Origin: Anisakis pegreffii
Taxonomy: Eukaryota; Nematoda; Chromadorea; Rhabditida; Anisakidae
Reading direction: 5' to 3'
Assembly (NCBI GenBank): GCA_035041965.1
Contig: JAPYMA010002875.1
Coordinates: forward strand, 62,001 to 126,000
DNA: 64,000 nt
The notes beneath the pieces are model-generated. The model was not told where the DNA came from. It worked only from the letters and a program-made list of their open reading frames with translations, and did not search any database. The position numbers and the translations under genes are program-made. Positions 11,001 through 28,533 of this stretch are shown in pieces. How positions within the stretch are numbered: the first letter of the stretch is position 1; every line of letters starts with the position of its first letter.

Positions 11001-13664
11001 ATAAACGACCTCTGCACTTTTTCGTTCCTCTCTGCATCCAAAGTATCGGATGAAGGCATTTTTTCAGATCGTATCAACGAATATCTGAATTCAATACATC
11101 AAAAACTGTTTCTAAAAAGAGAGAACAAAACGGAATCATTTAGGATGCAACTGTTAATGATATCACTGTAGCAGGAACAACGAGTGAAATATCACAATGG
11201 GATTAACGAAACAGGAATATCACACTTCAAGATCATTATTCTTATAGATTATCAGTGAATGTTAGAAGCAAGAACATTCCATCGAAAACTGAAGGATGAT
11301 TTAATTTTATAAATAAACGAACATTCCAACAGATATTTTCACATCATCACTCAACGAAAAATCCATCGTTGAGATATTTCTTCGTGCGTATTGTTTACGA
11401 GCGATACTGCAAAAGCACTGCTTGCTCAGTCATAAAGCAGTTAATTATTCCAAAGAATTTCCAAGATGAAAACAATATAAATTCAAAAATCATTTCTGAA
11501 AGCATTATTTGCCGATAAGATGAATTTAAAACAAATACGCCGCTTTATGCATAACTTATAACAAATGTTTGATTGTTAGTTGTAATTCGAATCAGCGAAT
11601 AACGACGATTCGAAGAGAGTTGCAATCGTTACAGCAAAACTTACTCTTCTTCCAATTCAACAATATTATCGCTATGTTTTTCAACGTCTGCGTCTAGATG
11701 TTTCTGTAATTTCCCAATTATCATTTCATGCAATCACCAAATATCTCTTGACAATCAAACGTTTCATTTAAAATCGATATTTAAAAAAGACTGAACTTTG
11801 ATTTCGAATATCACAAAAGTCTCACTAACCCAGACGTTAAAGTCGAATGCGAATTCATCACGTTCAGATAAAATCGGAAAAATCGCGAATTCGGTGTTAT
11901 GCTTACGTAGATCATCAGCGTTCTTGATTGCACCAATCGTGTGTTGTTTGCTCGAACCGAATGGATTCGGTTCATTCGTAAACAAATACACCACTCTCCG
12001 TTGAAATACCGGACTAAAAGTGATTGCATCTAATCATCTTATCATCTCAGAATCACAATAAAATCACTCCATTCATATATCACTCACCTTCATGACGCCT
12101 ACTACCATTCTACTATCGTTCTTTCATATTATTACTACCATCAAATGGAATCAGCACATCACAAAAAAACAAATTCAAATTTCGACACGCTGCGTTATCT
12201 GACAATGAGTAATTCTGAATCAGCGTTCAATACTGCAAATTTCCGAAGCAAACGGATATGAATATTCTCTTAATTTCTTAATAATTCGAACGATCTTTTA
12301 CCTTTGCTCTAGTAATTTAGTTAACAATTATGAATAAGCATTCATGCATGATAATATTTGAAAGTGATCCGTTCACGTGCATTTAACTAATATCACAGCA
12401 TGAATTAAAAATTTGAACAATCTTAACGCAATTCTGAATTTTCGTTCAGTAATGTAAAAACTAACTCTTTAGATTTGACCAGTTTGATGCACAAGAAAAG
12501 AACATCACTATAATCACATTTTCCATGACCTCCACCAATTTCGTGAAATACCGATGAGATGTCTTCTGTAGGACGGAATCGCATTCAGGTTTAATGTTTT
12601 CAACGAATAAAATCACCAAAAAATTTCTTCAACACTACAAAAGTTCATATCACAACTAATGATTTGACATTTTGATTACGATGGAATACTGCTAATACTA
12701 ATTGCGGTAAACTTCGATCAAAAGTGAACCAAGTTAAGTTCAAAAAACGAACTTATTAAAGGCAACCGTGACACACATAAACCGACTGCTCTCAATCATT
12801 TGAAATTTGGAAGCACACTAAATGATACTGTAATTCATTCGGAGTTAAAATATTATAAGTTCAACTGCGAAAAATATAACCAAAAAAATAACCTGATTTG
12901 ATCAAGTTATCGATCTGTTTCACCCGTTCAGCATTGATTACTCCTAGCTCTTGCCAAGTAACCACATTATCAACATTATTCCAACTTTTCGCCTGAAAGT
13001 CTGGATGCTATGAAAGCCCATTAGTCATCAGCATTACAACGGAAATAAATAGAACAGTAAAAGAACAAATCAACCAACCGTATTAATGAATATAATCGCC
13101 GTGTACTCCCCGTTCGAAGAGGTGACTGCTCTATTCACCAGTTGTACACGAATTATCTGGAAAGTTTTTGTTCCGTATAAAAAAGCACAATACGTTTGTA
13201 ATATCATCCTTTCGGAAGAGAAAAACGGCAATTAATGAACATCAAAGAGTTAGATTTTGCGAAGAGATTCGACCAATTTTATGAGTATTTAGATGCATAC
13301 GTCTCAGTTTTAAATAAGATCATCTGAAAGATCTCCAACCAACGAAATTCAAAACACTGACAATTAGTGGACAAAAATTAGCACTTAGAAATGATTTACT
13401 TAACTGCCCGGATGTGAACACCAAATATTTCAACAGATAAAAACTCTTTGCATTTTGCACTTAAAACTTGCTGCTGAAACAAACCTTCAATGCTCTTCTG
13501 AATGCACAATCCGATGATCGATTGTCGTCGCCACTTTCACCTTCGTACTTCTCAAACATTTTCGGTGATGCATCAATCACGAATATTGTGCACTTCTTAC
13601 CGGCATCTGACAGCATATATGATCCTTCCAGATCGTCATCATCATCAAAATTGTTGAACCACAT
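8007..13664 (-). CDS. XRCC6: Ku70 (XRCC6), DNA double-strand-break end-binding protein, 620 aa
   Basis: Ku70 pairs with Ku80 as a ring that binds broken DNA ends and starts non-homologous end joining in the nucleus. Sixteen exons join in frame: 13664-13485, 13156-13079, 13007-12893, 12565-12428, 12029-11830, 11703-11645, 11084-10985, 10830-10713, 10514-10426, 10274-10110, 9831-9714, 9434-9351, 9031-8954, 8813-8676, 8577-8498, 8129-8007. The N-terminal von Willebrand-like domain (about 20-237) carries IFVIDASPKMF and VVYLFTNEPNPFG. The beta-barrel core has GLVLLGFKP, VYPLES, ICRYTQKENTPPKLVALVPQ and FHLVYLPFFEDKR. The helical arm follows (YNPETKKP), and residues 582-620 form the SAP domain (LKNLTIAQLRAKAA). 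Length is close to the human 609. The ATG lies 22 bases after acceptor ttatttgcag, consistent with trans-splicing. The exon 4/5 junction (GTTAAG donor) is the least certain. Ku80 is not in the window. Confidence 0.95.
8187..8437. repeat. Imperfect tandem repeat, about 90-bp period, three units
   Basis: Units begin near 8187, 8278 and 8367, each carrying a variant of 'agatctgc-tttcaaagaaaa' followed by 'actttgatcgttaat' or 'acagcaacaaaac'. The array fills most of the last intron of Ku70 (8130-8497) and is not coding. Confidence 0.65.
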
Positions 13665-13899
13665 AACATTGAACTTCGAAAATAATCTGCAAATAACCGA
13701 AACAAACCTAACTCTATTAATTGATGATCATTTCCCATTATGACACCATCAATCGACGTCTTTTCAAAATGAGTTAGCAGAATCTTACAACTAGTATAAT
13801 TCCGAACACGTCGATGAATCGAATATTTGTTACGACTGCTTAACAGCTTGTAACTAAAGCTTTTATTCGGAATGCAAACGAACTCCAATTGCACCGAAA

Positions 13900-14206
13900 C
13901 AGGCCTGAGCTAGTTTACTGCCGAAATATGGCGATCTGCCACAGCACTAAAACTGCGTGCAGAACTGATTTCCTGGCGCATGAAATGAATACAGCAATGT
14001 AAACAATAAACATGCGGCGTCGAGCAACAAATAATCGCCCAACCGTCCAAAATAAGCCACTCTTCGTGAGCGTCAACAAACATGCACTAATCAAATGCAA
14101 ATCAGAAAGTCGTTTGAGAAGTAACGGCCTCGGGAAAGTTTCCACCACGGCATGACTCGAACCTGCAATCTTCGCTTCCTTGCACTTACGCGCCACGCGG
14201 CTATAC
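13900..14206 (-). mobile_element. Candidate tRNA-derived SINE
   Basis: On the minus strand a tRNA-like head carries an A-box-like element (tagccgcgtggc, 14203-14192) and, about 30 bases on, a near-perfect B box (ggttcgagtca, 14163-14153) with a partly paired T-arm (gcagg/catgc). The 3' half does not close a proper acceptor stem, so this is not a working tRNA gene. The next ~250 bases are clearly more GC-rich than the surroundings. An RNA polymerase III-driven SINE is a reasonable reading, but no second copy is in the window, and the 3' boundary near 13,900 is a guess. Confidence 0.4.
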
Positions 14207-15112
14207 CTTCAGCTTTTTAACTAAAAATAATCATAGATTTTATTGTAAAAGATAAATGATTCGATTGCTCAGCGCCAAACGCAAATAATTTCGGTACCGC
14301 GACCGAACTGCGTTCAGTATTCAGCAACATCTGATATCGAATGAAACCTTTATAAGCTCAACTGAATGAACATAAAACGTTGCTTAGAAGACGTCCAAAA
14401 GTTACAATGTGCACAATGAAATTAATGCACGCTTTATAGTGTTGAACTTGCTGTGTAGGGCAAAAGTGAAGTTTCGAAATTTATTCATGAAATAAACGTT
14501 TCAAGAACAACGAACGAGATTGGAAAGCAGTCACCAATGAGTTGTGTGAATTACGATATCCTTATTGTTAGCAGTGCTACGGATTGGACACAGAAATAAT
14601 GACGGACTCAAAGAGTACACAGACAACAAGCGATTTCATTTTCATTTCATTCATTACAAGCGACAGCAACAAACATAGCAACTTGCGTTCAATGCCCCCT
14701 TAATCATTTATAAGCGTCTTCTACCACTTCATCGCAGCTTATGAACCTTATTCATCTCAGATTTTTGGGCGAAAACAGAATTCTCTTCGAACAATTTTTA
14801 TAAAATCAATCTTGTTCTCAGTAATGGCTATATCAAGCGAGAAAAAAGTTACATTAACGGTGAAAGTAATGATCGCGATACTAGCTGAAGACCTTATTTT
14901 TTACAAAAGAATATAGCAAACAGTGCAATCGATTATATATTTCGGATGATACTAACCAAATAATGAATACAACCAGTAAATGAAGACAAATAATAAAATT
15001 CACCAAGTTCAACAGATCGCAGAGCTGTTTAGAATATGAAATAGAGACGAAACAGTTAATGAAATATGAAGAATTCATAAAGCATCCTCAGCGTAATTAT
15101 GGAATGAACGAA
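14207..15112. other. Intergenic, no gene seen
   Basis: AT-rich spacer upstream of Ku70 and downstream of dynactin-2, both on the minus strand. No exon or RNA gene could be supported. Confidence 0.6.
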
Positions 15113-17868
15113 CTACATTTTGATCTTTTCAATACGTTCATTAATTTTCTGGATATCAGAATTGAGTTTATCAATGGCCTCGTGTGCTTGTTGCCTGAAA
15201 TCGAACATCGCCATCTGCTCACTCTCCATACTTTTCACTAGTTGCGCGCGAACCCCGACCAGTTGTGATAAACGTGTACTGAACTGCTGCGCTGAAATGC
15301 ATCCACTATAAACATCCAACTTTTTCATGCTTCATCTCCCGCTATAGTTTTTTTCTTTTCAGTAAGTACCAATCCACACAGTTATGATAGCGGAACTGGT
15401 TTAATTGTTTTAGGAAATCCATTCATCCATCATTTCAACCATCGCTTTAAAGAAATATTCATGAATTCGAGGCTGTGAGAAGAAAGAGTGAATGAACAAG
15501 CCTTGTTCATGCAGTTTCTGCAATCCATGTATTCTTTGAACGGCTGAAGGCAAACCAACACAAGTATTATCCCACTTTGACATTAATTCGTATAAATTTG
15601 ACACCTTCTCCTCAAAATCTGAATCTGTTTTCTCTAATTTTTTCTCTTCCACCTGAAAACACACAGAACATTTACTTCACTAGGAAAAAACTGGTGAATG
15701 AAACGAAACGAAACAAACAGAAATTGTCTTTACAGAGGGACCCAAATTGATTTAAAACAATTGAAATCAAAAGTCACTAAAAGAAATATCTTCACCAACG
15801 CAACGTTACATAGTTATTCGCGTGAAAACGTTTAAATATTTGAATATTCATCATCAGTGAATCTTCGACAGATTTCATGACTAACGTATTCAAAAATAAG
15901 CAAATAATATTGAAGATACATCCATTTTTCATTCTTTTACGCTACATAAATTTCACTCGAAAAAAGCCGATAAATGAAAAAACAAGACAAAAGCGGATAA
16001 AGCATACATTTTTGCATTGTTCTCAGAATTGATAATAGATGTAACAAATGAATTTTGATTAAAAGGCCGCATAAAAGAGAATTAAAAAAAGGAATGATTA
16101 AAAAAATGAACTAAACATGGATAAATCATAAACAACAATCAAACGTAACCAAAAACAAGGACCATATCAAAATGAATGAACACAAGACCTGTTTTAATTT
16201 AGCGAGAACTTGGTTAATACGAGAATGTAAGCCGTCCACATGAGTTGGATGAAGGAGCTGAACGCGCATTCTTAAATCTTCCATTGTTTCGGCTAACGGT
16301 ACGCGTGATAATTTTTTCGTCAAATCATCCACAGTATCACATCCACCACAAACAAATCTTTCCAGACGTTTTAAACGATTCTCCAATACCACTAAACGAT
16401 TATCATCGCCTGTTAACCCTGATTTTGCACTTGACGACATTCCTGTCTCTGACGGCGCCGGTGCAGTTTCAGTGCTGAAATCCTTTTTCGTCTTCTTCAC
16501 AACATAGATAAGGGACTATAAATACGTATAACTGATATTCCTCAACCAAATAGGCGTTTAATTTACGGACTCAAACCCACAACCTCTTTATTCACATATA
16601 ATCTGAACCAGTTTCGATCATACGAGACCGAGAATCCCGAATTTTTCGGTTGATGAACTTCCCCATAAAACAAACTCTTATCTCCATCTCACTGTTATCA
16701 GCCTATCTGCACGTTAGGTTCAACTAGTTCTAGAATGATTTGAAAAAATATATATTTCTGCAAACACTGTGCTGCGGTCCATCACAGCACAAGCCGACTA
16801 CTTCAAATCCTGTCCATCCAGTATCCCTGCCCCTCCCCAATCAATTTAGTAATCAATTTTGATGAACCAACCCCTTGGCTACGTCGGTTGGTTGCTGAGG
16901 TGAGGTTTTACTGAGATGAATCGTCCGAATGGTTTCTAACATCTCGATTACATCCTCTCCTTTCACAACTGATTGCTTATCGGTACCATGCTCTCTCTGT
17001 TATTGCATGAACAATTATCATTTTCATCAGTGCATAAAAACCTTTATTAGGAAATTTTGAACTAATCCGGACTCAATTTATAAGTAAATTCAGTTATGAA
17101 AACAACTCTGTCACAAATGCAAGCAGCACTGCAATGATACACAGCCATCTAATAGAAATTTACACTTTCTGAACGAATTCTTGAAATAACCTCTTCCTTC
17201 ACAGCTTCAGCCAATTCAATGAGTTCATAATTCAAACGGTTGAATTTCTGCTCGACAGTTTCTTCCTCTTCGGCACTCGGGCCAACCACCTCAAGCACAT
17301 AAGCACCACTACCATATCCGGTCCGTCGTTTTCTCGCTATTGAGTCAGAAAAATCTGAAAAGGAAAATTTTGAGAGCAGAAAGTAGCACTCTTAAAATGA
17401 GAGATGATAATGATAACAAATGAATGGATGATCAAACAAACAACTTCGCAAACTTTCACCAACCGACATGATCAGCATTCACCATACGTCCTTTGAAACG
17501 TTTCAGTGCAGTTTCCATGTCGATGTGGATGCGTTCCACTTCTTAAAGCAAAAATCAATGAAGTAATTCATGCCTCATCATTTCTAACTAACAATTACGA
17601 TAGGGTTAATGCTAAACAGTTCAACATTCTATTTGCTCAACATTCAGAGCAGACTGCGACATTTCAAGTAAAACATTACTATAATACTTAATTTCCAAAA
17701 CTCCGTCATCGTAATACGATCGTTCCAATCACCTCAATCAATCCTCCTAATTGTTCATAATTAACAAACATAACCTTCGGAATTTTCAGTTGACTCTTCT
17801 TCACGCAGATGTTGCTCATCTTCTGGCAAATCCTCTGTCTCATAAACGTCTTCGGTTTGGACCGACAT
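15113..17868 (-). CDS. DCTN2: Dynactin subunit 2 (p50 dynamitin), 354 aa
   Basis: Dynamitin is a coiled-coil shoulder subunit of dynactin, the cofactor that lets cytoplasmic dynein carry cargo along microtubules. Seven exons join in frame: 17868-17775, 17541-17464, 17354-17175, 16968-16872, 16474-16189, 15652-15502, 15291-15113. Family marks are the acidic N-terminus DVYETEDLPEDEQ, the RKRRTGYGSGAY motif (human KTKRTGYESGEY) and EEETVEQKFNRLNYEL. Coiled-coil segments (ENRLKRLERF; LPSAVQRIHGLQKLHEQ; a C-terminal helix ending KINERIEKIKM) follow. Length is a little below the human 401 aa, from a shorter middle region. The sixth intron uses a GC donor (AAG/GCTTGT): only this join restores both the frame and the conserved LHEQA-QF stretch. 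The ATG follows the acceptor ataattgcag by 10 bases. The start lies 467 bp from the divergent C1GALT-like gene. Confidence 0.93.
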
Positions 17869-18335
17869 TTTCTCAACTGCAATTATCAGTTAAGGAAAAT
17901 GCACAGCCTACAGATAAATACTTTATGAAATTTAACACGTTCATGTAAAATAAAACAACGAAAGAATGTCAATGCTTAAATACTGAATGATTCATAAACA
18001 ATGTCCCATTTCATGCACCTTTCACACATGATCAATGCAAAACACCATAACACGAAGTATCACACAGTAAAACTTATTTGAAAATAAGTGATGAATGACT
18101 CAATGAGTTGCACATTCCGGGTTTCTCTTGAGCAAATGCCACTACTCGATTGGGCAGAAACGCAGAGATGGCTCAATTTAGGTGGCAGAGTGACTAGTGG
18201 CATGCGCAGTTGGAAATGTTATTCAATGCAGGCTGAACATTAATCGTATTAGGAGATAATGCATTGGCGAGACAGTTTCTGTATTTCAACAATTTTATTG
18301 TTAAGCGTTTATCCGAATTGATAATCGGTACTGAA
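17869..18335. promoter_or_regulatory. Divergent intergenic region between dynactin-2 and the C1GALT-like gene
   Basis: The two genes start 467 bp apart on opposite strands, so this stretch must hold both promoters. I see no specific factor-binding motif that I can defend. Confidence 0.5.
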
Positions 18336-20445
18336 ATGCAACGAATTCGCTCGTTGTCGGACGCTATTCCGATTTTCAACCGAAAATTCCATTCCGTGTG
18401 TTTGGCTCAGTTATTATTTGGAATTTTGGTTGGTAGTCTAATTGGACTGTCTGCAAAATATGAATATGAATGGAACGCGAATTTGTATGGTGATAATGCA
18501 TTGGACAACGAGCTATCGGTGTTAACAGGGGACACCGTCGATGAGGACAACGACATCGCAACGAGCAGTATTTACATTAGATGCATTGTTATAGTTTACA
18601 AACATCGTGATAAGAAATCGAGGTATATCAGCGCCGTTAAAGACACATATGCAAAACAGTGCAATAAAACTTTGTATTTCATCGATTCGAAGCAATTGCA
18701 GAGCGAATTTGCTGGTTAATTATTGCATTTATATTATCCGTTTTCAACGGAATTTTTCATTATTTTGAGTTTTTTTTTTCATCTCATCATTGAATTGGCA
18801 TTGAATGCAGAAAAAATTTCACTTCCATTGCGATCGAAAATTATTTTGGTTCATCAGCCTTCAGCTCAGTTGAAACACTCTCAGTTTTGTTCGAGATCGT
18901 TATTCTCATATTGATGGCAATACTACTCGGTTTTTTTTGATGTCATTACTGTAAATTTATTGATGTATTGTTCAGAAGAACTGCAGACGGTTTATGTCAA
19001 TTCATGGCAGACGGCTTATTATTGGAATTTTTATGGAAAGGTGTTGAAATATGTGAGTAGTAATTTGTTGAATGAAGTAAGCAGTGAAAATGCAATAAGT
19101 TGGACGGTGATTGGTGATGAACGAATGTACGTTGTGGTTGAGAATCTGAGAAAATATCTCACCAGATTCGATCGTCGAAAACCAATTCTGATCGGGCGTG
19201 TTACGATAACAAGGTATCGTTTGATTCTTTCACTTCAGTGGTGTTATTTCAATTCCATCAATAGTCACCGCTGAACGAGAATCCAACTCCGGTTTTCACT
19301 GAAGTATTTTCGTGGTAATCTATTTTATGAATGCCTATTTGATGATGTGGAAAGATCTTCAGTCCGAGGAACGTAAGTGAATAAATTACGTCCTGAATCC
19401 GAGCTGTTTTACACGGGAATTAGGATTAAAGTGAGTGAATGATGTGCATGCTTTGCTAAATCTGCAATGTTTACGTTTATGCGCATCATTACTGAAGATT
19501 TTATCCGTGTGCAAAATGGTCTGCATGAGACAAATCATCATATATTTGTATTCCACGAAATTTGAATTTTTTAATGTAACATTCGGATGCGCTTACGAGT
19601 ATTCGATGCTTTCCAGCATAGTAATGAAAGGATTTGATTTAAGGAATTTATTATCGTATCTGTTTCCGTTTGGTCGACAATCAACAATAATGTCGTTAAA
19701 AGCTGGCATGATATTTTCTGATGAAGCGTTGAAACTGATAACAAAGGATGACACATGTGATTATTGGGCATTTCCAAGATCTACTGAAAAAGCGATTATC
19801 AAGTGTGCATCATCACTTAATATTCGTATCGTTGATCCTACTGATAAGGTATGGCCTCTTTTACAGTTCATTTTTGTTGAGGTTTAATCGCAGATATCCT
19901 GATTCTGTTTGAATTGAGTCGTATTCTTTTCTGCAATGAAATTTTGATAAGGTTTTAACATTTTTGTCATAATTGTCACTAGCGTTACGTCACTGTGAAC
20001 TGTGAATAGATCATTGAGACATTATAAGAAATGAATGATAAATAAAATAAAGTTAAAGGACGGAATGTATTTAATGCACTCAAAAAGTCCAAAGGATCTT
20101 ATACCTACATCGTCGTTCACTTCACTTTACAAGGTATCGTTATGGTAACCCATTATAAAATTCTGAAACTTTCACATATTTATATTCGTTGAGTGGAAAA
20201 CTATGCTGAATTTAATATTGTTTTTTTGACTTCCAATATGACAGATAATAGCTAATAATGTACTAAAAATGGTATTTATTATAAATAGTAAGTTTATTAT
20301 GCTGACTGTTATCATCTCGATGCAGAAAACAAACGTGAAGGTGGAATGCTGCAGTGATGAGGCGATTACATTCGGCGATATGAATTACAAACAACTACGG
20401 ATGATTGATTTTTTTACAAAGGCGAAGGTGTTCGGTATTTCTTAG
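18336..20445 (+). CDS. C1GALT1/Cosmc-like GT31-family type II membrane protein, 344 aa
   Basis: Members of this family either add galactose to O-linked GalNAc (core 1 synthase) or, as Cosmc, act as its ER chaperone. Five exons join in frame: 18336-18714, 18976-19213, 19280-19372, 19644-19848, 20326-20445. A short cytosolic tail and a membrane anchor (about residues 20-40, VCLAQLLFGILVGSLIGLSA) are typical of Golgi/ER type II proteins. Conserved blocks are CIVIVYKHRD, DTYAKQCNKT, YVVVENLRKYLTRFD and the C-terminal ECCSDEAITF (313-322). Where catalytic members have ADDDTY, this protein has GDERMY (173-178), so the third Asp of the metal-binding motif is lost. Together with the CCSD-AITF ending this suggests a Cosmc-like, possibly non-catalytic role; that is inference. 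I chose the first in-frame ATG. The exon 3 and 4 acceptors (cgag, ttaag) are weak but phase-consistent. Confidence 0.85.
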
Positions 20446-21274
20446 TTTGCTTATTCACTTGGTATCATTATGATTGTCATTAGTACCAATGTACTATGCT
20501 GTATATTGTTGTGGTTATGATCATATATTTTCGACATTGTTGTGGTCATTCTGCTTATTATTTCCAGTTAGTTGTGATTCTCATTACATTATTAAGAATC
20601 TTACGTGTGAATATCAGTGTAATTGTTATCCAACAGTTGTAATAATTATTATCGGATTTATATCAGTCATATCATTAATATTGTTGAAAGTTTCTCTTCA
20701 GGAATGAGATTTGTTTGCATTTAGTGCCTTTTGTTTTCTTATGTCTGGTGCTATCTTCACGCTTTTTTTGTTATATGAATGGTTATCTCGAGGGATGAAT
20801 ACTTATTCATGCTACCTACTTGTTATCATCCATTAAATATAAATCATTGCTTTGGTCTGTCGGTTATTCATATTTCATAGTGATATTCTGTTTCCACGGT
20901 GCTTCAGTTTTCGAGATTCTGTTATGCTCAAACTCAGGTTCGAGCGTGGTCTTACTTTCGTGTACAGATTTTAGACTCGATTTGTTCCGAAGAGATTTAT
21001 TCTGAAACGAGGCATCGTGGTAGTGAATGTGTATAATTTGCATTTGTAATTGTTATGATTCACAACTTGTGAATATGTTTATGAATTTGTTCGTTTGGTT
21101 GTGAGTGTTGACGTAAAATGATAATTATGATCAATGATTTTATTAGATGAGCGCATATAAAAAATTTTATTTAGATGGTCGTCATTGGTGCTAGTGTTGG
21201 CATTATTGTCGCATACTATCACTGATAAAACATTTACAGATGTCATTTGTTGTTCGTGATTCCACCGTGCGCAG
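20446..21274. other. Convergent intergenic region
   Basis: Lies between the stop of the C1GALT-like gene and the stop of alpha-tubulin, which converge. Apart from the tubulin polyadenylation signal I see no gene; open frames here are short and AT-biased. Confidence 0.6.
21166..21171 (-). terminator. Polyadenylation signal of alpha-tubulin
   Basis: AATAAA on the minus strand, about 105 bases beyond the tubulin stop codon; position and orientation fit a cleavage/polyadenylation signal. Confidence 0.55.
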
Positions 21275-26825
<5,551 letters not shown>

Positions 26826-28533
26826 CTGCAAGTGATAAGTAATGCGAACAAATGATTACATCAATATCAATTTTGCAGAAATTATCATCTTCTATGCATC
26901 ATTCATCCTTTCAAAAAACTAAGAGTACTGTTTTTTATCGCAAAAACTAACAATAGTAATAAACATACACCCTCAGACGGCATTGTCCCTACTTGCTGTC
27001 AACCACTCTTCACCGCCTTCCAATAGCCGAATGAGAACGTTCCTCGAATTTCCTTCCCAAAATACGTAGGCATGATCAAATTTCCTCAATCGCAGACTTC
27101 TTTGTTCTTATTCGTTTCTTTAATTTCTTCCTCTCACTTCGTATTGTACGTTATTGCTTCATCACACAACATTGTATCGTACATTTCAATATAACGACCT
27201 TTCAATGTTTTTGCTGAGAGATTTGTTTCGTTGAGTGCAAAAAACTCGTTACATTGCAAAACAGTCCTCATTGAACTTTTAGCATTTTCCATGGAACATT
27301 TATAAGAGAAAATGCACGTGAATAATTAGCAAATTGGCTGCATCTCAGGAAACAGATATTCAGCATCGAAAAAAAAAACATATGCAGCATTGAATTCTTC
27401 GGATATTTCTACGTCAGTAAAGATTTTCCTACATCATTTTTCAACAAATTTTTCAATCAGAGCACAGCACGTTATAACTCGAAGTATTTACGAGGTTTTC
27501 GAGCAAACCTGTTCATATTTCGAAAGTTTCCGAGAGGAAGACTTTCGACAAAATTTATTTGCCTAAGCTTTGAAAGTAAAATTTTTTGGACATTTCAGTT
27601 TCGGAAAGAAAGGTTCCATGGAATTATTTAATCAGAAGTTTTCGAAAGAGATATTTGAAAAGTTTTCGAAAGAAAGATTTTCGAAAATTTTGTGTTCATA
27701 AGTTTGAAAGTACGATTTTTTAGATATTTTAGTTTCGGAAATTCGGAAAGAAAGATTGCTTGGAATTTTAAAATCAGAAGTTCTTGAAAGAATTACTACG
27801 TAGGTTTCTGAAAGAACGATTCCCCGGAAATTTTGCTTCGTAGATTTTTAAAATGAGATTTTTTGGATTGATATTACTTTAGTTGAAGAAAGATTGAATA
27901 TTAATTGAGTAGGAAATTTAAACAAAGGATTTTACTTTCTTTTCTTCTTATGACATGTCTTCTTCTTGCTCTTTACAGAAATTTTGTTTTCAGAATTTTT
28001 GAAGGAATGATTACATGATGAGAAGTCTTGAAACTTAAAACCTTCACCTCCTCTGCTCGCTTCTCACTCTATTATTGTGTTACAGATCGTTCAACTTCGG
28101 TTTGTTAAAGGGTGCTTGAATGATGCTAGTGAAGACTTCATCGTGGTTTATAATAATTATAATACATTTTGATTATTATCGTAAGCTTATTAATCATGAT
28201 AATTAATATAACTGTAGCGATTACTCTAACACTACACAATTGAATGTGCACGGCTCAAGATAGTGCTTCCTCGAATCCTTCAATCGCACCAATTGTCCAT
28301 CCATCTGTCTCTCTCCATCGCAAACACATTCACTTATGTGTTTGTTACGGGATCTCTTCTGCTTCTAGAGGTGTGAAAACCGTTGATGTGCGTTGCTCTC
28401 TCTTTGTCTTCATGCTGGTTTGGCACACGCCCATTGTCCGCTTCAGCCCACACCGTCAAATATAGTTCCTTTTTGAAGGATCGAAGTCTTGGTTATTTTC
28501 GTATTGAAATCAAAGTTTGTCATAAGTTATATA
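26826..28533. promoter_or_regulatory. Divergent region between alpha-tubulin and EXOSC3
   Basis: Must contain the EXOSC3 promoter and probably the tubulin promoter plus its unseen ATG exon. It also holds a GAAAG-rich imperfect tandem repeat (27,530-27,900). No other gene is supportable. Confidence 0.45.
27530..27900. repeat. Imperfect tandem repeat, about 133-bp period, GAAAG-rich
   Basis: Two clear units start near 27,569 and 27,702, each reading 'tttgaaagta..atttttt.ga.attt.agtttcgg' and continuing to 'aatcagaagtt.t.gaaaga'. Degenerate GAAAG/TTTCGAAAG copies extend on both sides. It looks like a small decayed satellite. Confidence 0.65.

Noticed and set aside
14125..14206. True tRNA gene
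   Set aside because: A- and B-box-like sequences are present but the acceptor stem does not pair and the T-stem has a mismatch, so a SINE head is more likely.
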